From positions 1-47,908 of the forward strand of contig CALMFJ010000110.1 of assembly GCA_937862865.1 (NCBI GenBank): a DNA stretch of 47,908 bases. Direction: 5' to 3'. The notes under the pieces are model-generated. The model was not told the origin of the DNA. It saw only the letters and a list, made by a program, of their open reading frames with translations, and made no database searches. Position numbers and translations under genes: made by a program. Shown one piece after another: positions 9,120-18,311 of this stretch (position 1 is the stretch's first letter; each line of letters begins with the position of its first letter). Origin of the DNA: an uncultured Pseudomonadota bacterium. Lineage in GTDB: Bacteria; Desulfobacterota; Syntrophorhabdia; Syntrophorhabdales; Syntrophorhabdaceae.

Positions 9120-9856
9120 TACCCGAGATACGCTGGCAGGACATAGTCGACATCGTGATCGTTGCCTTCATCATATACCGGGTGTTCGTCCTCATAAAAG
9201 GGACGCGCGCCATACAGCTTTTGCTCGGGCTCGTCATTGTCATGTTCGTTTTTGCCCTGGCGAAGAGGTTTGAACTTTTTACATTAAGCTGGATATTCAA
9301 CAGTTTTATAGGCTCTATCGTTTTCGTGGTCATTGTCATATTCCAGGACGACTTGAGGCGCCTGCTGCTTGCGCTGGGAAGAAGCCCGTTCTTCCGGAAG
9401 ATAAGCTATGTCAAGGAAACCATGTTCCTTGACGAGCTCGCCAACGCGTGCCTCGTTCTGAAAAAACGCACCATGGGCGCACTTATCGTCCTTGAGCGCG
9501 AGGTGGGGCTTGAGGAGTTCATGGAGGCGGGGGTCCGTTTCGATGCCGAGGTGAATGCCGAGCTGGTCGTAAGCATTTTCCAGTTCGCCTCGCCGCTCCA
9601 TGACGGTGCGCTGATCATCCGGGAAGGAAGGATCGTTTCGGCCGGCTGCGTCCTGCCTCTCACGACGGCGGATGAGATCGACAAGGACCTCGGCACGCGC
9701 CATCGTGCCGCCATTGGCATCACCGAGGTCACCGATGCCATTTCGATCGTTGTTTCCGAAGAGCGCGGGATAATATCGTATGCCGAGCACGGCCAGCTGC
9801 ACTCGAATATCGGTACCGATGAACTGAAAAAGGTACTGAAAGACGTGTTGAGCTAA
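9116..9856 (+). CDS. cdaA: Diadenylate cyclase CdaA (YbbP, DisA_N domain)
   Basis: At 246 residues it matches the membrane-bound CdaA family, which makes cyclic di-AMP from two ATP. Three N-terminal membrane segments (about 10-25, 28-48, 55-78) precede a DAC domain with both catalytic motifs: DGA in SPLHDGALII and RHR in LGTRHRAAIGITE. It overlaps folP by four bases and is followed after 21 bases by the YbbR-domain gene, its usual regulator. The glmM gene that normally completes this triad is absent. Confidence 0.95.
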   Translation: MIPEIRWQDIVDIVIVAFIIYRVFVLIKGTRAIQLLLGLVIVMFVFALAKRFELFTLSWIFNSFIGSIVFVVIVIFQDDLRRLLLALGRSPFFRKISYVKETMFLDELANACLVLKKRTMGALIVLEREVGLEEFMEAGVRFDAEVNAELVVSIFQFASPLHDGALIIREGRIVSAGCVLPLTTADEIDKDLGTRHRAAIGITEVTDAISIVVSEERGIISYAEHGQLHSNIGTDELKKVLKDVLS

Positions 9857-9877
9857 AGGGGAAAAGGGGATGCCACG

Positions 9878-10558
9878 GTGAAGAACGTGCTCGAACGCTA
9901 TGTGATCAAGGATTGGAAGCTGAAGCTGCTTTCCCTTGTCCTTGCCGTCATGCTGTGGTACGTCGTCTTCCAGATCGGGGAACCCAAGAAGGACCTGACG
10001 GTCCCTGTCACGGTATCCCATCTGCCCAAAAATATGATGATAACAAAAATGGACCCGGAGCGTGTCTTCGTGACCGTCAGCGGCCGCGTATCGCTGCTCA
10101 AGGAACTCAAAGACCGTGACGTCGGCGCCGTCATCAATGTGAGCGGCACAAAGGAAGGTGAGGGCGTATTCAACCTTTCAAAGGCAAATGTAAACGTCCC
10201 GAAAGGCATCGAGATCGTCGATGTGAGACCGGGGACGCTAAGGATCACCGTCGACAGGGTCCTCGAGAAGAACCTCAAGGTCCTTGCCAAGCTGGACAGG
10301 AAATGGCGAGGCAGGTATGACATCACCCAGGTCAGCCCCCAGCACGTTCTTGCCGAAGGCCCGCGCAGGGTGCTCGAAAAGGTGGCCACTATAGAGACAC
10401 TGGCGATCAACGGGGACCTGCATGGCAATGAAGAGAGCGTCACCGTCGGGTTCAATCTCGAAGGCCTGCCCCAGACAAGCGTACGGCCCGACAACGCCAG
10501 GATACTCCTGAAAAAGCGCCCGGGGAAAGATGTCCCGATGTCTGTTGACATCCGGTGA
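9878..10558 (+). CDS. YbbR-domain protein (CdaR-like regulator of CdaA)
   Basis: The 226-residue protein has one N-terminal membrane segment (about 14-30, KLLSLVLAVMLWYVVFQIG) followed by extracytoplasmic YbbR repeats (about 35-115 and 120-210). In Firmicutes the YbbR protein CdaR binds CdaA and modulates c-di-AMP synthesis at the membrane. Its position directly after cdaA supports the same role here. It carries fewer repeats than the four typical of Bacillus. The GTG at 9878 gives the typical short cytoplasmic start (MKNVLERYVIKDWKLKLLSL). Confidence 0.88.
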   Translation: MKNVLERYVIKDWKLKLLSLVLAVMLWYVVFQIGEPKKDLTVPVTVSHLPKNMMITKMDPERVFVTVSGRVSLLKELKDRDVGAVINVSGTKEGEGVFNLSKANVNVPKGIEIVDVRPGTLRITVDRVLEKNLKVLAKLDRKWRGRYDITQVSPQHVLAEGPRRVLEKVATIETLAINGDLHGNEESVTVGFNLEGLPQTSVRPDNARILLKKRPGKDVPMSVDIR

Positions 10559-10599
10559 CGACCGGCTTATGTGTATAATTCTATTGCGGAGGATGTCCC

Positions 10600-11319
10600 A
10601 TGCCTGAACTGATGGTGAACATAGATCATGTTGCAACTTTGCGGGAGGCCCGGGGGACCCACTATCCCGATCCGGTCTACGCGGCCGGGATAGTCGAAAT
10701 GGCGGGCGCAAAAGGGATCATAATCCACTTAAGGGAAGATCGCAGGCACATAAAAGACCGCGACCTCGCAATACTGCGCGATGTCGTGAAGACGAAGCTC
10801 AACCTTGAGATGGCCGCCACACCCGAGATGACGAAGATAGCCGGGCGGACAAAACCCGACATGGTAACGCTTGTCCCGGAAAAAAGGCAAGAACTCACAA
10901 CAGAGGGCGGGCTCGACGTCATCCGGTCGGCGGCGAAGATCGAGAAGGTCATCAAGGCGGCAAAAAAACATGCCATTACAGTGAGCCTCTTCGTCGATCC
11001 CGAGGAGCCGCAGATCAAGGCCTCGTCGAACATCGGGGCCGATATGGTCGAGATACACACGGGTGCCTACGCAGACGCCCGAACGCCCCGTATACGCGAA
11101 AGAGAGCTCAAGAAGGTGATCCAGGCGGCGGCCCTGGGAAGGCAGTTAGGGCTCGGGGTAAATGCCGGGCACGGGCTGCACTACCACAACGTGCGCGAGA
11201 TCGCCGTCATCCCCGAGATGCACGAGCTGAGCATAGGCCACAGCATCATCGCCCGCGCAGTCTTCGTCGGCCTCGACCGGGCGGTGAGGGAGATGATAGA
11301 ACTGATAGGTGATAGGTGA
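10600..11319 (+). CDS. pdxJ: Pyridoxine 5'-phosphate synthase PdxJ
   Basis: The 239-residue TIM barrel condenses 1-deoxy-D-xylulose 5-phosphate with 3-amino-2-oxopropyl phosphate to form pyridoxine 5'-phosphate. It begins with the family signature VNIDHVATLREARG and contains HLREDRRHIKDRD, EIHTGAYA and GHGLHYHNV, the catalytic and phosphate-binding loops. GGAGG lies eight bases before the ATG. The stop (11317-11319) and final residues IGDR are encoded by the start of a heptad array. Confidence 0.96.
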   Translation: MPELMVNIDHVATLREARGTHYPDPVYAAGIVEMAGAKGIIIHLREDRRHIKDRDLAILRDVVKTKLNLEMAATPEMTKIAGRTKPDMVTLVPEKRQELTTEGGLDVIRSAAKIEKVIKAAKKHAITVSLFVDPEEPQIKASSNIGADMVEIHTGAYADARTPRIRERELKKVIQAAALGRQLGLGVNAGHGLHYHNVREIAVIPEMHELSIGHSIIARAVFVGLDRAVREMIELIGDR

Positions 11320-11388
11320 TGGGTGATGGGTGATAGACCCATCATGCACCCACTTTTCCTATTGCCTATTACCTGTTGCCCATCACCC
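11304..11388. repeat. Heptad repeat inverted pair between pdxJ and acpS
   Basis: The left arm, 11304-11336, has GATAGGT twice, GATGGGT twice and a partial unit. The right arm, 11358-11388, has CCTATTG, CCTATTA, CCTGTTG, CCCATCA and CCCGG. The arms are largely complementary (GGT/ACC-type pairing in each heptad) around a loop of about 21 bases and could form a long hairpin. The pdxJ TGA is inside the left arm and the acpS ATG (11397) follows the right arm by eight bases. Confidence 0.8.
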
Positions 11389-11396
11389 GGTGTGTT

Positions 11397-11807
11397 ATGA
11401 TTGGAATTGACATAGTCGACATTCGCCGTATCGCGAAGATGGTCGAGCGGTACGGGGAGAGATTTCTCGAGAAGGTCTTCACGCCTGCGGAGGTGAGGTA
11501 TGCCGGGGGGAAGAGGCGGAAGGAAGAATCTCTCGCGGGGAGGTTCGCAGCCAAGGAGGCATTCATGAAGGCGTCGGGCCGCCGGCTCACATTCACGGAC
11601 ATCGAGGTGCTCAGCGAATCCGGAAGGCCCTTCATCATGTACCGCGGTGTGCGCTTCGACGATGTCAGCATCTCGCACGAAAGATCATACGCGGTATCCG
11701 TAGTGATACTGAAGGAACCCCCCGGGGTTTCTGTAAATAATTCGATTGTCGGGAACGCAGAACGCAGAACGCAGAACGAAAAAACGGGAACAGGGGGCGG
11801 CATATGA
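11397..11807 (+). CDS. acpS: Holo-[acyl-carrier-protein] synthase AcpS
   Basis: This 136-residue phosphopantetheinyl transferase activates acyl carrier protein. It shows MIGIDIVDIRRI (first metal Asp), FTPAE and LAGRFAAKEAFMKA (catalytic and CoA-binding). The ATG at 11397 gives the exact family start. Homologues usually end near AVSVVILK. Here about 30 further residues follow, part of which (NAERRTQNE) is translated from a heptad repeat. The stop overlaps the nnr start as ATGA, so translation runs through the repeat to the next gene. Confidence 0.94.
   Translation: MIGIDIVDIRRIAKMVERYGERFLEKVFTPAEVRYAGGKRRKEESLAGRFAAKEAFMKASGRRLTFTDIEVLSESGRPFIMYRGVRFDDVSISHERSYAVSVVILKEPPGVSVNNSIVGNAERRTQNEKTGTGGGI
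11754..11778. repeat. Heptad repeat AACGCAG inside the acpS 3' coding end
   Basis: Three exact copies of AACGCAG are followed by AACG. Unlike the other arrays, it contains no stop codon in the acpS frame and is read through, adding a short repeat-derived tail. An AACCCCCCGGGGTT palindrome lies about 30 bases upstream and may be part of the original gene end. Confidence 0.75.
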
Positions 11808-13378
11808 AGGTCCTATCACCTCAGAGAATGGCACAATATGACAGATACGCCATCGAAACGTGGGGCATCCCCTCCGCGGTCCTCATGGAAAATGCGGGGC
11901 GAAATACGTACCGGCTGATGAAAGAGCGGTATCTCGGCGGGCGCAAAAGGATCGTCATCGTATGCGGGCGCGGCAACAACGGCGGGGACGGCTTCGTGGT
12001 CGGCCGGTACGCCTTGACCGACGGTTACCGGGTGCAGGTTTTCCTTATCGGGCGGAAAACGGAGCTGAAGGGCGATGCTGCGTTGAATATGAACCTCTTC
12101 CAATCCCTTTCGGGAGAAATCACAGAGCTGACGGAGCCTTCGAAAGTCTTTGGAAGGGCCTTGAAGCATGCTGACATCATAGTCGATGCGATTTTCGGCA
12201 CGGGCCTGTCGAAACGCGTCGGCGGTGTGGAGGAGATCGTTATCGATACGATCAACGCATCGGGAAAACCAGTTATCGCCGTCGATATCCCGTCGGGAAT
12301 AGACGGCAATACCGGCAGCGCGCTTGGCAGTGCCGTTCGTGCAGAGCACACATATACCTATGCATACCCGAAGCTGGGCCAGATAATGCCCCCGGGCTCT
12401 GACCACACGGGAAAGCTCACCGTTATTGATATCTCCATCCCTCCTTTCGTCGAGGAAAAGATAGGTTATGACGCGGAGGTAACGGACGGGGAAATGTTAA
12501 GAGGGTTTCTCAAGCAGCGCGGCCGGGCATCGCATAAGGGCTCTTTCGGCCATGCCGTTGTCATTGCGGGATCGCCCGGCAAGACAGGCGCAGCACACAT
12601 GGCGTCGCTCGCCGCCCTCAAGATCGGTGCAGGGCTGGTTACACTCATCGTACCCGAGACATTGAACCCCATCCTGGAGATGAAAACGACAGAGGTTATG
12701 ACATATCCCGTCAGGGACGATGGCAAGGGGTTTCTTGTACCCGGGTCTTTTGACGACATCGCGTCGTTTGCCCGTGACAAGGACGTCATCATCCTGGGGC
12801 CGGGCCTTTCGCAGAACGACGGCGTGACGGAGCTCGTCCGGAAGATATATACAGAGATAGACAGGCCCTTTGTCATAGACGCAGACGGGATCAATGCTTT
12901 CCAGGGCCACACCGATGTTTTGAAAAGTACGGAACGGCAGGCAGTCCTCACGCCCCATCCGGGAGAACTGGCACGGCTTATCGATAGGTCGCCGAAAGAG
13001 GTCAATGCCGCAAGGATCGAAACGGCCCGATCGTTTTCAGCCGAATGGGGGGTGAATATACTCCTGAAAGGTGCAGCAAGCGCACTCGCGGCGCCCGGCG
13101 GCGTGACATTCTTAAACCCCACGGGCAACCCGTCACTCGCCAAGGGCGGAAGCGGCGATATACTGACCGGTTTTATAGGGGGCCTTGCCTCGCAGGGTTA
13201 CACCCTCATCGAGAGCGCCCTTCTCGGGGCTTACCTTCACGGCTACATGGCCGACACATGGGTCAAGGGCAACTCTGACATGGACCTTCTCGCCCTTGAT
13301 CTCTTAGCAGGGCTTGGCCGAACGATCGAGGACATCCGCAATGGAACGGACCGAATATATATCGAAAGGTCCCTCTGA
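11804..13378 (+). CDS. nnr: Bifunctional NAD(P)H-hydrate repair enzyme (epimerase + dehydratase)
   Basis: The 524-residue fusion repairs damaged NAD(P)H hydrates. Residues 1-215 are the YjeF-N epimerase domain (CGRGNNGGDGFVVGR, DAIFGTGL, VDIPSGIDG). Residues about 230-520 are the ribokinase-like ADP/ATP-dependent dehydratase, with HKGSFGHAVVIAGSPGKTGAA, LTPHPGELARL and GNPSLAKGGSGDILTG near the active site. It overlaps acpS by four bases and tsaE by 38 bases, in a conserved acpS-nnr-tsaE arrangement. Confidence 0.96.
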   Translation: MKVLSPQRMAQYDRYAIETWGIPSAVLMENAGRNTYRLMKERYLGGRKRIVIVCGRGNNGGDGFVVGRYALTDGYRVQVFLIGRKTELKGDAALNMNLFQSLSGEITELTEPSKVFGRALKHADIIVDAIFGTGLSKRVGGVEEIVIDTINASGKPVIAVDIPSGIDGNTGSALGSAVRAEHTYTYAYPKLGQIMPPGSDHTGKLTVIDISIPPFVEEKIGYDAEVTDGEMLRGFLKQRGRASHKGSFGHAVVIAGSPGKTGAAHMASLAALKIGAGLVTLIVPETLNPILEMKTTEVMTYPVRDDGKGFLVPGSFDDIASFARDKDVIILGPGLSQNDGVTELVRKIYTEIDRPFVIDADGINAFQGHTDVLKSTERQAVLTPHPGELARLIDRSPKEVNAARIETARSFSAEWGVNILLKGAASALAAPGGVTFLNPTGNPSLAKGGSGDILTGFIGGLASQGYTLIESALLGAYLHGYMADTWVKGNSDMDLLALDLLAGLGRTIEDIRNGTDRIYIERSL

Positions 13379-13769
13379 TACCATTGCGATAGGCGAACGG
13401 ATCGGCTCCGCTGCGAAGCCCGGTCAACTCTACGCCATCTACGGCGGCCTTGGCGCCGGCAAAACACAGCTGGTCAAGGGAATGGCCCGTGGCATCGGCG
13501 TTCCCGACTGGGAATATGTCGTCAGCCCGACATTTACCCTGATGAATGTGTATGAAGGCTCCATGACGCTGTGCCACGTCGACCTGTACCGTATCGGCAG
13601 CGGCGACGTTCCCGACCTCGATATCGAGGAATTCCTGGCAGGCGGGATCGTGGCCGTGGAATGGGCCGAACGCTCATCGTGGTGGGAGGGCATAACCGAG
13701 GTAAGTATAGAAATTACTGGAGAAATGGAGAGAAAAATTGTTATTATCAAGCAGGAAAACCAAGGCTGA
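13341..13769 (+). CDS. tsaE: tRNA threonylcarbamoyladenosine biosynthesis ATPase TsaE
   Basis: This protein of about 142 residues is the ATPase of the TsaBDE complex that makes t6A37 in ANN-decoding tRNAs. It shows Walker A GGLGAGKTQ, SPTFTL, HVDLYRI and AVEWAERS, the family signatures. The ATG at 13341 (MERTEYISK) is preferred over 13314 because it matches the usual N-terminal length. It starts inside the nnr end. Confidence 0.95.
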   Translation: MERTEYISKGPSDTIAIGERIGSAAKPGQLYAIYGGLGAGKTQLVKGMARGIGVPDWEYVVSPTFTLMNVYEGSMTLCHVDLYRIGSGDVPDLDIEEFLAGGIVAVEWAERSSWWEGITEVSIEITGEMERKIVIIKQENQG

Positions 13770-13839
13770 CAGCCGTGAAGACGGCAGAAAAGACCCATTG
13801 TTCCTTGCGTTGTCCATATTTTAATTCCGGAGGTTCACC

Positions 13840-15075
13840 ATGCTCGTAGTCCAAAAATATGGAGGCACGTCCGTGAGAGACGTGCAGAGGATCCAAAACG
13901 TAGCGAGGCGCGCGATCGATTACAAGAAGCGCGGGATGGATGTCATCGTCGTGGTTTCAGCGATGTCAGGCGAGACAGACCGTCTGCTCAACCTTGCCCA
14001 CGAGATTGCGAAGTTCCCCGATTTAAGAGAGACCGACGTCCTCATTTCGACCGGTGAGCAGGTCACATCAGCGTTGCTCGCCATAACCCTTGTTGAAATG
14101 GGTTACAAGGCGATCTCGCTCATGGCCGACCAGGTCAGGATCGTCAGTGATTCGACCTACGGGTTTGCCCGTATCGCGGATGTTGAAGAAGGAGCGATCC
14201 GTGCCCGGCTCAAGGAAGGCAATATCATCATAGTCCCCGGTTTCCAGGGTGTTGACGAGTTCGGCTATATCACGACCTTAGGCAGGGGCGGCTCCGACAC
14301 GACGGCCGTGGCCCTGGCAGCAGGCCTCAAGGCCGATGTGTGCGAAATATACACGGATGTCGATGGCGTTTACACGACAGACCCCAACATATGCGAAAAA
14401 GCACGGCGTCTCGACAGGATATCCTACGAGGAGATGCTGGAAATGGCGTCTCTCGGCGCAAAGGTACTTCAGATCAGGTCGGTAGAACTGGCCCAGAAGT
14501 ACAATGTCCCGATCCTGGTCAAATCGTCCCTCATCGAAGAAGGGAAAGGAACGCTTGTCTGCAAGGAGGAAAAAGACATGATGGAAAAAGTCGTGATTTC
14601 AGGAATCACCTATAATAAAAACGAAACAAAAATTACGGTCAACAGGGTCCCCGATAAACCGGGGATCGCCTCGAAGATCTTCACCGCGTTAAGCGAAGCG
14701 AATATCGTGGTCGACATGATCGTTCAGAACGTGAGCCATGAAGGTTACAACGATATAACGTTCACGGTCGTGAAAGCCGACGGCAAGAAAGCGTTCAAGA
14801 TAACGAGCGAGATCGGGGAGGCGATCGGTGCGAAGGTCGCCATCGATGAAGACATGGCCAAGGTTTCGATCGTCGGGCTCGGTATGCGCTCCCACTCCGG
14901 CGTGGCATCCAAGATGTTTACCGTCCTTGCGGCAGAGGGGATCAACATAGAGCTCATTTCCACCTCCGAGATCAAGATATCCTGCGTTATCGAGAGCAAG
15001 TACGGGGAGCTGGCGGTACGCGCGCTCCACAAGAACTTCGGCCTTGACGCCGAGGATGTGACGGAGGAAAGTTGA
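13840..15075 (+). CDS. lysC: Aspartate kinase
   Basis: At 411 residues this is a monofunctional aspartokinase, the entry step to Lys, Thr and Met synthesis. The kinase domain starts [12 protein letters not shown] and has [27 protein letters not shown] and [14 protein letters not shown]. Two ACT domains at about 265-335 and 345-405 provide feedback control ([28 protein letters not shown]). GGAGGT lies just upstream of the ATG. Internal start codons near residue 247 might produce a separate beta subunit, as in Bacillus; this is inference only. cimA starts on its stop codon. Confidence 0.96.
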   Translation: MLVVQKYGGTSVRDVQRIQNVARRAIDYKKRGMDVIVVVSAMSGETDRLLNLAHEIAKFPDLRETDVLISTGEQVTSALLAITLVEMGYKAISLMADQVRIVSDSTYGFARIADVEEGAIRARLKEGNIIIVPGFQGVDEFGYITTLGRGGSDTTAVALAAGLKADVCEIYTDVDGVYTTDPNICEKARRLDRISYEEMLEMASLGAKVLQIRSVELAQKYNVPILVKSSLIEEGKGTLVCKEEKDMMEKVVISGITYNKNETKITVNRVPDKPGIASKIFTALSEANIVVDMIVQNVSHEGYNDITFTVVKADGKKAFKITSEIGEAIGAKVAIDEDMAKVSIVGLGMRSHSGVASKMFTVLAAEGINIELISTSEIKISCVIESKYGELAVRALHKNFGLDAEDVTEES

Positions 15076-16640
15076 GGGTAGAGTTCTATGACACCACCCT
15101 CAGGGATGGCGCTCAGTCAGAAGACATCGCCTTCAGCCTGACCGACAAGCTCCGGATAACGGAGAGGCTCGATGAATTCGGCATACATTATATCGAAGGC
15201 GGCTGGCCGGGCTCCAACCCGAAGGATCTGCAGTATTTTAAGGAAGTAAAAAAATTAAAGCTCAAAAATGCCCGGATCGTCGCCTTTTCGAGCACGATAA
15301 AGGCGAACGCCCGGCCGGGGACGGACCCCGTGATGAAGGCCCTCCTCGATGCCGGGACCGACTGTGTCGCCATCGTCGGCAAGGCCTGGGACCTTCATGT
15401 CCGCGACGCCCTGCGCGTCAGCCTCGAGGCCAACCTGAAAATGATCGCGGACACCATCGGCCATCTCAAAAAGCTGGGCAAGATGGTCTTCTTCGACGCC
15501 GAACATTTTTACGACGGGTACAAGCGGAATCCCGGATACGCGCGCGCCGTGCTTGGTGCCGCAAGCGGCGCCGGCGCCGACGTGCTCGTCCTGTGCGATA
15601 CGAACGGCGGCTCTATGCCGTTTGAGGTCTTCGACATAACCCGGGATGTCGGGAAGGCCGCAAAGGCGCGTCTCGGGATCCATACCCATAACGACACAGA
15701 ACTTGCCGTCGCCAACACGCTCATGGCCGTCAGGGCCGGGTGCACACAGGTCCAGGGGACCGTGAACGGGTACGGGGAGCGTTGCGGCAACGCGAACCTC
15801 TGCTCAATTATCCCGAACGTCATACTGAAAATGGGACACACGGGCATCGAGCGGGAGAAGATCGTCCGCTTGAGGGAGCTGAGCCTTTTTGTTGATGAGA
15901 TGGCCAATTTTATCCCGGACAAGCACCGCCCGTATGTCGGCGAAAGCGCCTTTGCCCACAAGGGCGGCATCCATGTGAGCGCCATCCGGAAGAACCCGGA
16001 GACATACGAACATATACGGCCCGACCTTGTGGGGAATTCACAGCGCGTTCTCATTTCGGACCTGTCCGGCGAGGCCTCTATCCGCTATAAGGCGAAGGAA
16101 TTCAACATCGACATCGAAAAAGACCCCGATCTCGCGAAGGAGATCATAAGCAGGATAAAAGAGATGGAGATGCGGGGGTACCAGTTCGAAGGTGCGGAGG
16201 GTTCGCTCGAGCTTCTCATCAAGAAGAAACTCGGTATCCACAGGTCTTATTTTGAGCTTATCGGTTTCAGGATCATCGTCGAGAAAAAAGAGCGGTCACA
16301 CCCCGTCACGGAGGCCACGATCCTCGTCAGGGTCGGCGACACGGTGGAGCACACCGCGGCGCTCGGGAAAGGCCCCGTCAACGCGCTTGACAATGCCCTG
16401 CGCAAGGCGCTTCAGACGTTCTACCCCGAGCTCAAGACGATGGACCTCGTCGATTACAAGGTCCGTGTCCTGTCAACTCGTGAAGGCACAGGGGCGCCGA
16501 CCCGCGTCCTTATCGAGTCGAGCGACGGGAAACACACGTGGGGAACGGTCGGCGTGTCCGAGAATATCATCGAGGCGAGCTGGCGGGCACTCGTTGACAG
16601 TATCGACTACAAGCTTCTTATCGAAGAGGAGAAGAAGTAG
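15072..16640 (+). CDS. cimA: (R)-citramalate synthase
   Basis: The 522-residue protein belongs to the CimA group of the LeuA family and should condense pyruvate and acetyl-CoA into citramalate, the threonine-independent route to isoleucine. It begins [20 protein letters not shown] (metal Asp and catalytic Arg), has [14 protein letters not shown] (metal His pair) and [12 protein letters not shown]. Residues about 385-522 are the LeuA dimerisation/allosteric domain. TTG at 15072 overlaps the lysC stop and is preceded by GGAGGAAA. The lysC-cimA order matches what I recall of Geobacter-type genomes. Substrate choice between CimA and LeuA is by family resemblance, not proven. Confidence 0.93.
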   Translation: MRVEFYDTTLRDGAQSEDIAFSLTDKLRITERLDEFGIHYIEGGWPGSNPKDLQYFKEVKKLKLKNARIVAFSSTIKANARPGTDPVMKALLDAGTDCVAIVGKAWDLHVRDALRVSLEANLKMIADTIGHLKKLGKMVFFDAEHFYDGYKRNPGYARAVLGAASGAGADVLVLCDTNGGSMPFEVFDITRDVGKAAKARLGIHTHNDTELAVANTLMAVRAGCTQVQGTVNGYGERCGNANLCSIIPNVILKMGHTGIEREKIVRLRELSLFVDEMANFIPDKHRPYVGESAFAHKGGIHVSAIRKNPETYEHIRPDLVGNSQRVLISDLSGEASIRYKAKEFNIDIEKDPDLAKEIISRIKEMEMRGYQFEGAEGSLELLIKKKLGIHRSYFELIGFRIIVEKKERSHPVTEATILVRVGDTVEHTAALGKGPVNALDNALRKALQTFYPELKTMDLVDYKVRVLSTREGTGAPTRVLIESSDGKHTWGTVGVSENIIEASWRALVDSIDYKLLIEEEKK

Positions 16641-17107
16641 TGAACAGACTCGTCAATATCATCGATGCGACAAAGGACCTCAATATCCTGCGGTCCAAAA
16701 AGGATTACAGGGCACCCTTCGAAGTGGTTGGGACGTACCGGCTCATCGACGACGGGTTGAGGCCGGAAGCGACGGTGATAATAAAAGCAAGGAAGAGGCA
16801 GATGCACGAGGCGTCAACCGGTGTCGGGCCGGTCGATGCGCTTGCGAATGTCCTCAAGAAATCCCTGTCATCCATGTTCCCTGTCATCCAGGGGATATCG
16901 CTCGTAGATTTTTCGTCACGCATCCATGATTCCCGCTCCGGCACGGCGGCGAATGTCGAGGTGAACATCATCTTCTCGGACGGCGAGGACATCTGGAGCG
17001 TTGTCGCCATGTCTGAAAATATCAACCAGGCGTCATTCGTCGCCCTTGTCGACGGTTTCGAATATGCGATCCTCGCTTCAAAAGCCGGCCAGGGACGGAA
17101 GAAGTAG
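16640..17107 (+). CDS. Stand-alone LeuA/CimA-type allosteric (dimerisation) domain protein
   Basis: The 155-residue protein has no catalytic barrel. It aligns by eye with the last 130 residues of the upstream CimA: EATVIIKAR versus EATILVRV, a GVGPVDALANVLKKSL versus [16 protein letters not shown] core, then SENINQASFVALVDGFEYAI versus [20 protein letters not shown]. In LeuA-family enzymes this domain binds the feedback inhibitor (Leu or Ile). The GTG start overlaps the cimA stop by one base, so the two are surely co-translated. It probably acts as a separate regulatory subunit or a duplicated effector-binding module; this is inferred. Confidence 0.88.
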   Translation: MNRLVNIIDATKDLNILRSKKDYRAPFEVVGTYRLIDDGLRPEATVIIKARKRQMHEASTGVGPVDALANVLKKSLSSMFPVIQGISLVDFSSRIHDSRSGTAANVEVNIIFSDGEDIWSVVAMSENINQASFVALVDGFEYAILASKAGQGRKK

Positions 17108-17141
17108 GAAGATTTCCCCCGGCGAAAGGTGAACCGGGAGC

Positions 17142-18311
17142 TCACTTCGTCCGCAGGGCTTCGACGATATTCATGTGCGCGGCCCTGATCGCCGGGAGGA
17201 CGCCGCCCATGAACCCCATTATGACCGCGAATAAAACCCCTTTCACGGCAATGCCGAAGGTCAGGCTGAACTTGAAGGCAAGTTCCGAGAACGTCTGGAA
17301 ATTCACGGTGGAGACCGTCACAAGCTGCATGAAAGAAGCGAAGATGAGGCCCACGGCGCCCCCGGCAAGTCCGAGGAGGAGTGCCTCCATGAGAAAGGCA
17401 ATGAGGATGCTCCTTCGCCTGAACCCGAGTGCCCTCAAAGTGCCGATCTCGCCCACCCGGTTCGCCACGGCGGCATACATCGTGATCATCGCCCCTATGA
17501 TCGCACCGAGGGAAAAGATGAGCGTGAGAGAAATACCGAGTATGCGCAGGAATTTTGCCATCATCTCGGACTGCTCGAGGTAGTAGCGCGTCTCCCTTTT
17601 CACCTCCTGGGTGAGCCGGGGGTTCGTCTCTATCCTGTTCCTGAGTGCATCAAATTGTGAGGGGTCGCTCATGCGAAGGATCATCGACGAGAAGACCGGC
17701 CGCCTGAAGGCCGGCATAAGCTGTTCGACATCGCCCCATATTTCCGACGTGAACCCGGTATTCCCCGCGTCAAAGATCCCGACGATCCTCCATTGCCGCA
17801 TCCCGAAGCGGAGCTCCCCGTCAAGGTCTGCACCCTTGAAGCGCCGTGCAACGCTCGAACCGACGACGACCTCCGACGATCCCATCTGCGGCATCCGGCC
17901 CCGCAAGAGCTTATCCTGCGGGCGCAGGGCGGACGTGGCCTCGCTTATGCCGCGGATCGTCACGTTTGATACCTTCTCCGTGTCCTTCTTGGGAAGCCCG
18001 ATAAGAACGACCAGTTCGTGGGCGACAAGGGGCTTTCCGTCGGTGCCTGTTGCGACAAGCGGGTCCGTCTCTATGGTCCCCGCCTGCGCCCGGTCGATCC
18101 AGCTTTGCACCTCCGACCCCGAACCCTTGCGTATGATAACAGCATTGTCGTACGATCCTGTTTCGATAAGGGTCTTCTGAAGGCCCTGCGCAAGCATCAG
18201 GATCGTCGTGAAAACAAAGACGACAAGCGCCATGCCTGAAATGGTCAGGATCGTTGTGAGCCGCCGGGTCCCGAGGTTGCGTAAACTGTAGGAGAAGGGG
18301 ACCCCTTTCAT
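17142..18311 (-). CDS. ABC transporter permease (MacB/FtsX type), distal gene
   Basis: The 389-residue protein has the MacB-like permease layout: one membrane segment near the N-terminus (about 19-40), a long extracytoplasmic MacB_PCD-like domain, then three segments at about 265-290, 312-340 and 355-378 (FtsX domain with EIGTLRALGFRRRSIL). It is the last gene of a four-gene minus-strand operon (adaptor, ATPase, permease, permease). Its start overlaps the stop of the preceding permease by four bases. The substrate is unknown; families of this type move lipids, lipoproteins, antibiotics or peptides out of the inner membrane. Confidence 0.92.
   Translation of the reverse strand: MKGVPFSYSLRNLGTRRLTTILTISGMALVVFVFTTILMLAQGLQKTLIETGSYDNAVIIRKGSGSEVQSWIDRAQAGTIETDPLVATGTDGKPLVAHELVVLIGLPKKDTEKVSNVTIRGISEATSALRPQDKLLRGRMPQMGSSEVVVGSSVARRFKGADLDGELRFGMRQWRIVGIFDAGNTGFTSEIWGDVEQLMPAFRRPVFSSMILRMSDPSQFDALRNRIETNPRLTQEVKRETRYYLEQSEMMAKFLRILGISLTLIFSLGAIIGAMITMYAAVANRVGEIGTLRALGFRRRSILIAFLMEALLLGLAGGAVGLIFASFMQLVTVSTVNFQTFSELAFKFSLTFGIAVKGVLFAVIMGFMGGVLPAIRAAHMNIVEALRTK

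Noticed and set aside
10545-10579. TTGACA and TATAAT before pdxJ as a promoter
   Set aside because: The hexamers are 23 bases apart, too far for a standard sigma-70 promoter, and TTGACA is in the ybbR coding end. An internal weak promoter is not excluded.
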